64,000 nt of DNA, taken from Oidiodendron maius Zn. Its lineage: Eukaryota > Ascomycota > Leotiomycetes > Myxotrichaceae. Shown here piece by piece: positions 56,446 through 64,000 of this stretch (positions within the stretch are counted from its first letter, which is position 1; each line of letters begins with the position of its first letter). The notes below the pieces were generated by a model that was not told the DNA's origin, did not search any database, and saw nothing but the letters and a program-made list of their open reading frames with translations. A program made the translations under genes and the position numbers. The stretch spans positions 766,616 to 830,615 of the forward strand of contig KN832881.1 of the NCBI GenBank assembly GCA_000827325.1. Reading direction: 5' to 3'.

Positions 56446-58034
56446 ATGGACTCACCAATTGTCGCGCAGTTGTTTAGACAGCTGTTTGCGCATCGGCCTT
56501 GTCGCTCCCATTCCTCGCTGCCGTTTCGAATACAGAATGGGCGTCGTCCGCAGGCCAGACACTTTTCTAGCCAGGGGGGCAGAGCCGCAGCGAAGAGTCG
56601 AAGTGATAGCCACTGGCAGCAGAGAACGGATATCTTCCCACATGATATGTCAGAGGAGTACGCCAGGTATCCGATGGTTACGGCAGATGAGTTGAGAGGG
56701 AGGAGAGAGCGACCAAGGCGGGTAAAGATGCTCACAAGGGACTTCATCGAAGGTATGTAGAGGGATGAAATTTACTTGGACTAAGCTTACCTTCGCAGAC
56801 TCTCTGTATAACCCGTCATATGGCTACTTCTCGAAACAAGTAGTCATCTTTACGCCAGGAAAGCAATTTGATTTCAATAGCATCCAAGACGAGCCCGAAT
56901 TCTATCGCCTCTTGGGCGAGCGCTACACAGAATTTGAAGACAGGTTGGATGAAAAGGAACCCAATGACACCCGACAACTGTGGCATACGCCGACCGAGCT
57001 TTTTCGACCATATTATGGGGAATCTATTGCTCGATATCTAGTGGCCAATTACAAACTCTCCCAATACCCTTACAATGATCTTATTATTTACGAAATGGGC
57101 GCCGGGAACGGCACTTTGATGCTCAATATCTTGGACTATATTCGAGAGGCAGAACCTTCAGTCTATGAGCGAACACAATTCAAGATCATTGAAATTTCTT
57201 CAAATCTGGCGAAACTGCAAGAAAACCAGCTTCTTCGGAATGCTGGTTCGAGAGGTCACTCCTCCAAAGTCGAGATTATCAATAAATCCATTTTCGAATG
57301 GAACCAAATGGTTTCATCGCCGTGCTACTTTCTAGCAATGGAAGTGTTCGATAACTTTGCACATGATGCTATCCGTTATGACCCTCTAACGGAGGAGCCT
57401 CTACAGGGAACTGTGTTGATCGATACCCAAGGCGATTTCTATGAATTCTATTCTCCCAATATTGATCCCGTGGCATCGCGCTACCTACGAGTAAGGTACG
57501 CTGCCACAGGCGGTCGATATCCTCACCCTCTATACCAGAGTCACATCATGCGCAGGCTCAGGAGTAGCATACCTTTCACGCCCAATCTCAGTCATCCGGA
57601 GTACATCCCTACGAGGTTGATGCAGTTTTTTGATATCCTTGAAAAATACTTTCCTGGTCATCGACTACTAACCAGCGACTTTCATGACTTGCCAGACGCT
57701 ATTAAGGGCGTTAATGCACCTGTCGTACAGACGAGATATAAGAGGCGAACAGTGCCTGTTACAACCCCTTTTGTATGTCCATCCACTGCCGCATTCTGCT
57801 GGAAGTGCAACTGATCCTCTAAAGGTACATCAGGGATACTTTGATATATTATTTCCGACTGATTTTACAGTTATGGAGCTTATGTATCGCGCAGTCACGG
57901 GTAAGCTAACGAAGGTAATGTCACATGAGGATTTCTTGAGGAGGTGGGCGTATGTGGAGGATACAGAAACGAAGAACGGGGAGAACCCGCTTTTGAGCTG
58001 GTACAAGAACGCTAGTGTTCTTATCACTGTGTAA
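56446..58034 (+). CDS. NDUFAF7/MidA-family methyltransferase, mitochondrial
   Basis: Exons 56446-56752, 56799-57772 and 57825-58034 encode 496 aa. NDUFAF7 methylates an arginine of complex I subunit NDUFS2 during assembly in the matrix. The start is a presequence (MDSPIVAQLFRQLFAHRPCR, later RHFSSQGG). The fold is clear: YNPSYGYFSKQVVIF, the SAM-binding YEMGAGNGTLMLNIL, FLAMEVFDNFAHDAIRYD and VHQGYFDILFPTDF. Introns 1 (46 nt, GTATGT...TTCGCAG) and 2 (52 nt, GTATGT...TAAAG) restore these blocks. The short spacer to the divergent cysteine synthase-like gene suggests a shared promoter. Confidence 0.92.
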
Positions 58035-59094
58035 ATATAAAGCCATAAATCTTGCCTATTTTTGGCCTCCTTTTTGCCTCTTTTTGTTTTCTTCTTAATT
58101 TGTGACCAGCGACATGCTCTAGCTCGGAACAATATGGCTGGCTCTGGACGTAGCAATCCAGGAGTGTCATATGGACGAGTTTGCATATGAAGCAATGCAT
58201 GTTAGCATGGATCAAGTATAGTATGCCTTGAAGTTGAGTTCGGTGCCAGAATATCAATTTTATACTTAGCAAGTGAACGCTTCGCCCCTTTCCTAGACGA
58301 GTGACCTCGTAAATTGAAAGGCTCGTAAACAAACCAAGCGCAAATACACAACAAACAAGGGCTAAAAACACCAAAAAGTTTACAGTACGAAAATATGAAG
58401 AATATATACATACCTTTGTAAAAATAAAAATAAAATAAAACTATTAGATTTAAAAATGTTCGGCCCCGGTTATTGACCTACGTCTTTGTTGGTCGTCGTG
58501 TATTAGTCGAATATAACGGTAATACCTCTTAGCCATTGACCTGAGCAGTTACCATTCTGGCCGCCCGTGTCTTAGACCAAAGTCTTTAATTTGAATAATA
58601 TAGCTATGTGCGGTTCTTCAGGTGAATCTTGATCCGGTGGCAGAGCGGCTTCACTTCGGGTTGCGGACGTGCGGTAGGAGTGTGAAGTTATTCGGATCAG
58701 GGTATATAAACTCTCCATAATAAGATTGGAGAGCTAAACTCCAAGTTACGTTATAAAAAAGACTACGAGGCTGCCAAATCCTAATTCAGCGAGACTAAGT
58801 AGTTGGCTAGGACTGGATTTCATGCCTTGTGATCCACAGTATCGAGTAATCTTAACACTACCCATTGCCTATATTCAGCGTACAGGAACTCGAGTTGAAG
58901 AGTGTCCATGCCACTGAATCTTGCCGCTTAAGAATATAATGTCCTTTTTGGTCTACCCTGGAGCGGATAAACTTCTTATCTTTTGCAACGCTAAGTAGAG
59001 GACTCGCTCCGGAACATTATCCTCTAAAATACATGCAAAGGCGCCATGGGACTTCCATACACCGTTGAGCAAATGAAATTCCTAATAAAACTCC
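58035..59094. other. 1-kb convergent gap, no gene seen
   Basis: Between facing 3' ends of the methyltransferase and AlaRS genes. It is AT-rich with a TATA-like GGTATATAAAC near 58700. There is no open frame, RNA or element I can support. Confidence 0.4.
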
Positions 59095-62000
59095 TCAAAG
59101 ATTCAGCTTTTCGGCAAACCATTTCTCCGCAACAGCAACAGCCTCATCTATTTTTTCTGGGTTTGTACCACGTCCAGTTCTTGTTGGCTCTTTGCCACCA
59201 GACATGCCACCTACAACCTCTGAAACAGCAGAAGCCCACTGTTCAGCCGTGACGCCCTTACTCGCATGATCCTTATAATATTAGCTATTGCCTGTCACTA
59301 AAGAAGGGATGAGTTACCGTTCCAACATAAACTCCGTGAACAACAGCTTCATCATCAACAGTTCCGCCAAACAGATAAACACTTTTATCCTTTGCCTTTG
59401 TTTTGTAATGGTTCATAACGTCGGTGATAGCTCTAGGGTTTGCAGATATAGGAAGGTGGCCAATGAAAACCTTGCTATCTATGTTCTCGTCAAAGTGTTT
59501 GTGGACAGTGTCCAACGCAACCTTCGACTCGGCCTTTTGCTTCTTCTTCTGTTCGTCGAGGATATCCTTTTGAATTTTGGCAAAGCGAGACTTCAATGCA
59601 TCCTTAGTTAATGTTGAGATTGTGAGCTGATTTAGATCATTCTGTGTGTTCTTGGCCAACTGTTCTTTCTCTAGACCATGTGGCATCTGGTCAAGGACTT
59701 CGATCCTCTTCCCGAAGTCGACCGCCAGGCGTTGAACCTCGTGCGCGGCATCGCCAGTATAGGCAATAATCCGACGAATGCCTTTCGCAATACCGCTCTC
59801 CTCTACAATAATGAGATCCTTGATGAGGCCAGTTTGATCAACATGTGTGCCACCACAAAACTCAATGCTCACTTTCCGCCACTCAAGATTTTTTGGTTCA
59901 GCAAGTAGGGCATCAATTTCGACACCTACAGACACCACTCGAACGGGATTTGGGTACGTCTCGCCAAAGACTGCACGGACACCTTCAATTCCCTTGGCGA
60001 TATCGAGATCCACGTCTTTGGCATAGATCTTGCAATTCTGCTTTATGTAGGAGTTGCTTGAGTCTTCAATGGCCTTCAGTTCTAGCGGTGTAACGGCAGA
60101 TTTGTGGGAGAAGTCGAAGCGGAGCTTATCTTGATCAACAAGTGAACCTTTTTGATTGACGTCATCCCCAAGATGCTGTCTTAAGGCGTGATTAAGGATA
60201 TGGGTGCCAGTGTGGTTGTTCCGAATAGGATTTCTTCGTAACTCATCGTACTCGCAGATAACCTCATCTCCTGCGATTAGGTTCCCATAATCAAGATATC
60301 CATTATGCAAAATGTGGCCACCGTAAACCTGGACATCCTGAACTTTAAACTCGGCAACGCCATCAATGATGAGTTTGCCAGTATCAGCTACTTGACCTCC
60401 TTGTTCGGCATAGAAGTTTGTCTTGTCAAGTAATATACCAAATGGCTTGTCAGTCGGCAATCCTTCTGTTGTCTTCAGAAAGGTCTTTCCATCGAAGATT
60501 AATTGAACTTTTCCAACGATATCGCCTTTTGAGAATTTTGCATCGTCATCGGCTCGTACCACGTTCGCGTTATCAAGTTCCGCAATGTGGTGCACATTCA
60601 ACTTGGGGAATTCATGGGCAGTCTCCTTGACAGATTTGCTAGCCTCGCGAGCCTTTGCCTTTGCAATCTCAATCTCAGCATCGTCAGTCTCGAGACCTCG
60701 CTCTTCGGCCATGATTTTTGTCAAATCTTCTGGGAAACCAAATGTGTCGTATAATCGCCAGACGTCGGCACCGGAAAGCTTCTTCGTTCCATCTTTAATT
60801 GCATGTGCAGCATACTTCTCAAACATCTTCTCGCCGCGATCCAGTGTTCTGGCAAAGGCCTCTTCTTCTTCATCCAAAATCTCTTTGACATCTTGTTGTT
60901 TCTTGACGATTTCGGGGAATTGCTCACCCATCTGATCAACAAGAGCTGGCAGGATCTTAGAGAAAAAACTGCCAATCTCAGCATTGAAGTACTTCCGAGC
61001 ATATCTAGACCCACGTCGCAACACTCGACGAACCACATATCCTCGTCCTTCATTGTTGGGGACACCGCCATCCGATATAGCGAATGTCAGTAATCTCATG
61101 TGGTCCGCAATCACACGGTATGCGGTATCGATGCCATCGACATCATCCTTGCCATACTTGTCTGTGTATTGTCTGGCCCCTGTAACTTCCTTTATCTTGC
61201 TGAATAAGGGATAGAAGACGTCAGTGTCATAGTTGGACAGTTTGTCCTGCAGCGCGGACACCAATCGCTCAAACCCAAGACCAGTATCAACGTGGCGAGC
61301 AGGCAAAGGCTTTAAAGACTTGTCTTTTTGTCTGTCATATTGAATGAAGACGTTGTTCCAGATTTCAACAACCATGGGATCGTCCATATTAACGAGATGA
61401 GCAGCATTCCGGCCGCCAATCTTGTCGTAATGGATTTCGCTGCACGGTCCACATGGCCCTTGGTCACCCATCTCCCAGAAGTTGTCTTTCATATTTCCAG
61501 GTAATATGTGATCCTCGGGCACACCGGCATTGAGCCAGAGGTTCTTGGCCACGAGATCAGGCTCTAGGCCGGCAGCCTCGTTGCCCTCGAAGTATGTGCA
61601 GTAGAGACGATCGGGATCCAAACCGTAGACCTTTGTGAGAAGCTCCCATGACATTGATATAGCTTCTTCTTGGAAATAATCACCGAACGACCAATTTCCG
61701 AGCATTTCAAAAAAGGTCTATTGCAAGTGAGTAAAATAATAGGTCGGAGTATATACTGAAGACTTACGTGGTGATAACTATCCTTTCCAACATCATCTAA
61801 GTCCTACAGCGCTGATTATCAGTCCCCGTATAGGTGTGCCGATAATTGGTACCTTACATTATGTTTGCCTCCCGCACGAATACACTATAATCTGTCAATG
61901 TGCGTTCAAATATCCATTGATAAGCTATACGCTATACCTTTTGAGAATCTACAGCCCTCTTTAATTGTGCTAGATCATCCGTCTTCCCTATCGTGCCTAG

Positions 62001-62486
62001 GAAAATTGGCTTGAACTGGTTCATGCCAGCGTTTGTGAAAAGAAGGGTTGGGTCATTGTGGGGTACGACGGAGGATGAAGGAACTGCAGGATAGCACAAA
62101 TTAGCAGGCCGTATCTGGAAAAGGAGGCGAATGAGAATCCAGGCAGTGCCAATTGCATCAAGAACCCCCATTCCATAGCAACCCGCGAACTAAAAGGAGG
62201 TAGACAAAGCAGAGGCTTCACAGCTGCCCCGCCACATACCTATAGTGTGGCCCCGCTGCTCAAAGTAGTCAAGGAATTGCTTCCTGACGAGGGGGGCAGT
62301 CCATTTGGTTTTCGAGTCCACCATCTTGGCAATATAGTTTGAGAAGTTGCGGGATCCGACTCTGTGCGTTGTGGTTGTGGCGAGCTCCCAGAAGAATTGC
62401 GGCTTCGATGTGGTTTTGTAGACGGTCCCAACGTGAGTCACGGGGATTCTGCTCAGACGACTCCTGCAACCACCCAAAGTGTTCAT
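59095..62486 (-). CDS. ala1: Alanyl-tRNA synthetase, probably cytosolic and mitochondrial forms
   Basis: Exons 62486-62240, 62083-61938, 61884-61858, 61803-61768, 61717-59318 and 59271-59095 give 1010 aa from the first ATG. From the inner ATG at 62324 (MVDSKTKW) the product is 956 aa, the usual cytosolic length. The class II catalytic core shows [29 protein letters not shown] and [12 protein letters not shown]. The editing domain has the [12 protein letters not shown] zinc site and [10 protein letters not shown]. The C-terminal [19 protein letters not shown] is also normal. The extension before MVDSK is basic and almost free of acids ([18 protein letters not shown]), so it is likely a mitochondrial presequence. 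Four introns, including a long 156-nt one, cluster in the first 600 nt of coding sequence. Confidence 0.94.
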
Positions 62487-62635
62487 CGGCTTCGCGAGAG
62501 CACCAGACGTGTGCCGACGGCGATCTCGAATTGCTCCCTGCGCGAATCTCAATTGTGATCGACTGAGCGTCGATATCTACTCCAACCACTAAGGAGGTTC
62601 TGGAGAGTTGGAGGAGTTGGGCGAGGTGCGATGGG
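62487..62635. promoter_or_regulatory. Compact divergent promoter, AlaRS and unknown gene
   Basis: Only 149 nt separate the two diverging starts, so transcript leaders and control elements must overlap or be very short. Confidence 0.5.
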
Positions 62636-63364
62636 ATGGATCGTGTGCAAGCGACAGGCAGAGTCGGGAAAAGAAAGGCTACTGACAGCCAAGACAACGA
62701 ACGCCTTACCAAAAGACTGAGTCTGCTCAATCTTGGTGTGTCTCCTTCTATTGCTATTGGTCTCCCTACATCCATGGACAATGGTTGACAGGATAAATCC
62801 ACAGAACGCAATGGCGAGAAGCTGTACGTGCCCGTAGAGCAAACCTACGTAGGCTCACCACCGCCCTTCAAGCCCAAGGCTCCAATACAGGCTCTAGATA
62901 ACGACGTTATGCGATTAGATGATTCGAAGCACAAGGTCTACATATATGATCTCGACGCCGAATTATCAGAGAGCGAGTCTGACGATGGTAAGCTCGTCTT
63001 CCTTCCAGATATAGAGAAGCATCTACGGGAATCACGTATACCGCCACCTGTCCTAGCCAACTGTGAAGGCGAATTGGCAGGAAATAAGCAGCTTGTTCTC
63101 TATAATATTCCAAGTTCTTTGACTGTGCCAGAAGAACGGGATAATGTTAGGAAAGCAATCATGGAAGCAAGAGCTCGAGTTCGAGAAAGGCAAGAGGGAA
63201 GAAAGCAGACAGAGGAACGAGATGTTGGGGCTCGTAATGAATTAATAAACGGTGGCATGAATTCTCGTTTTGGATTTCATGTTGCTGCTGGCGAAACATC
63301 GACAGCCATCCCAAGAATTCCAGAAGCAGACGAATATGATCCAGACGCTATGGATCTGGGCTGA
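62636..63364 (+). CDS. Small charged protein of unknown function
   Basis: Exons 62636-62735 and 62805-63364 give 219 aa. The start is MDRVQATGRVGKRKATDSQD. The 69-nt intron has donor GTGTGT and acceptor TCCACAG, and joins RLSLLNL to ERNGEKLYVPVEQTY. An earlier acceptor at 62791 would need a weaker donor (GTGTCT). The middle is acidic (YIYDLDAELSESESDDGKLV) and FLPDIEKHLRES follows. The C-terminal half is helical and Arg/Glu-rich (KAIMEARARVRERQEGRKQ), ending in DEYDPDAMDLG. I recognise no domain; it looks like a conserved small fungal protein, probably nuclear. Confidence 0.75.
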
Positions 63365-63649
63365 GGCACATAGGCGCAAATATTCTTAGGCATGACTAGA
63401 TTAGTTGCATTAGAGACGTCCTTGAGTAATCAAAACTTTGTCAATCCATGTACATTTCCGTTAGTACATTTATAGGGTCAAGAAACTCCCAGACTGTCCG
63501 CCCTCATACGCTTACTTTCGATGCTTTAAAACTTGCGGTCCTCGATAGCACCAAATCAATTTTGCCTATACTCTAAGCTCAAAGCTAATAGGGATTATTG
63601 CTGGCCGCATTCACTCCTATTTGGGAAAGATTTCGCGCCTCCTTCACTC

Positions 63650-63985
63650 TCATGGTCTGTAAGGATTATTGCTAGTATTACTCGTTCCAGTATGATTTGA
63701 CTGCACTGCAGCAGCAGGAGGCGGTCCTGCTGGCGCCTCATATGACGGCGACGGGTCTCCACCTGCCACAGGTCTTGTGGTTGGCACATTTCCCCACTGC
63801 GAAGGGTCGACTTTGGATGCACCTGCTGGCGGCTGATATGTAGGAGGCTTGGGTGCTCTAGGGTCGTACACTGGAGGTGGCATCGGGTGCATGTTGTATC
63901 CTTCGCCATTGTAAGGGTAATAGTATGCTGTAGGATCTCGATAGCTTGGATCGTACGCCGCACGTTGCTGCCGGTTGAGCATCCA
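63650..63985 (-). CDS. 3' exon of a PPxY-rich membrane-protein gene, Rcr-like, partial
   Basis: Only the last exon (63985-63650) lies in the window. An acceptor ATCTAG with CTGAC branch precedes it, so earlier exons lie beyond position 64000. The 111 or so residues are Pro/Tyr-rich and disordered: AAYDPSYRDPTAYYYPY, then MPPPVYDPRAPKPPTYQPP with two PPxY motifs. Such motifs bind WW domains of Rsp5-type ubiquitin ligases. The tail resembles Rcr/Congo-red-resistance proteins, where it follows a single transmembrane segment, but that segment is not in view. Confidence 0.55.
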   Translation of the reverse strand, partial: WMLNRQQRAAYDPSYRDPTAYYYPYNGEGYNMHPMPPPVYDPRAPKPPTYQPPAGASKVDPSQWGNVPTTRPVAGGDPSPSYEAPAGPPPAAAVQSNHTGTSNTSNNPYRP

Positions 63986-64000
63986 CTAGATGATAGTCAG

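Noticed and set aside
58400-59040. Possible transposon relic in the AT-rich convergent gap
   Set aside because: No terminal repeats, target duplication or protein trace could be found by eye.

Overview
This window is nuclear DNA of a filamentous ascomycete fungus (Pezizomycotina; Leotiomycetes is possible but is only an impression). The genes are split by short GT-AG introns, mostly 45-110 nt, with CTAAC/CTGAC-like branch sites 8-20 nt before the acceptor. Neighbouring genes have unrelated functions, there are no operons, and the proteins are of clear fungal type (Scm3, SLX4, Mtc1, DUF7514, a Rck2-type kinase, a LicD-domain protein). I saw no viral or LTR element, no transposon with a recognisable gene, no CRISPR array, and no tRNA or rRNA gene.

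Layout. 0-5.2 kb: an RRM-type RNA-binding protein, proline dehydrogenase and a Tim17-family-like membrane protein, all minus strand. 5.4-10.7 kb: a small unknown protein whose start codon directly abuts an intron, a six-exon LicD-domain protein with 10- and 24-nt internal exons, and a class I CPD photolyase. 11.6-18 kb: ribosomal protein S21e divergent from SLX4, then a Nudix hydrolase and an isochorismatase-like hydrolase. 19-24.6 kb: a large AT-hook nuclear protein divergent from MTC1. 26.6-31.4 kb: a Rck2-like kinase behind a 2-kb gene-free stretch, a RidA-family protein and a disordered basic protein. 31.4-34.1 kb: poorly resolved. 34.1-38.3 kb: a DUF7514 protein with long Arg-Asp repeats and an arrestin-domain protein. 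40-45.6 kb: the CENP-A chaperone Scm3 (one gene across an intron) divergent from Atg6/Vps30. 46-50.5 kb: casein kinase 2 alpha divergent from the RNase P/MRP subunit Rpp1, then a secreted Ser/Thr-rich protein with a GC-AG intron. 51.3-58 kb: a GFA/CENP-V protein, a short-chain dehydrogenase, TFIIS, an outer-membrane-type cysteine synthase and an NDUFAF7-type methyltransferase. 59-64 kb: alanyl-tRNA synthetase with two candidate starts, divergent from a small unknown protein, and the 3' exon of a PPxY-rich protein running off the window.

Most of the annotation is housekeeping: DNA repair (photolyase, SLX4), centromere and telomere maintenance (Scm3, Mtc1), transcription and RNA processing (TFIIS, Rpp1, RRM protein), translation (S21e, AlaRS), signalling (CK2 alpha, Rck2-like), autophagy (Atg6) and mitochondrial functions (proline dehydrogenase, NDUFAF7 homologue, cysteine synthase-like protein, Tim17-like). 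Several gene models were built by joining exons across introns by reading frame and splice signals; exon coordinates are given in each entry. I found no convincing new multi-gene system. The most noteworthy signals are unusual exon structures (microexons, a stop-free 120-nt intron, a GC-AG intron, a start codon abutting an intron, a two-codon terminal exon) and several conserved-looking proteins without assigned function.
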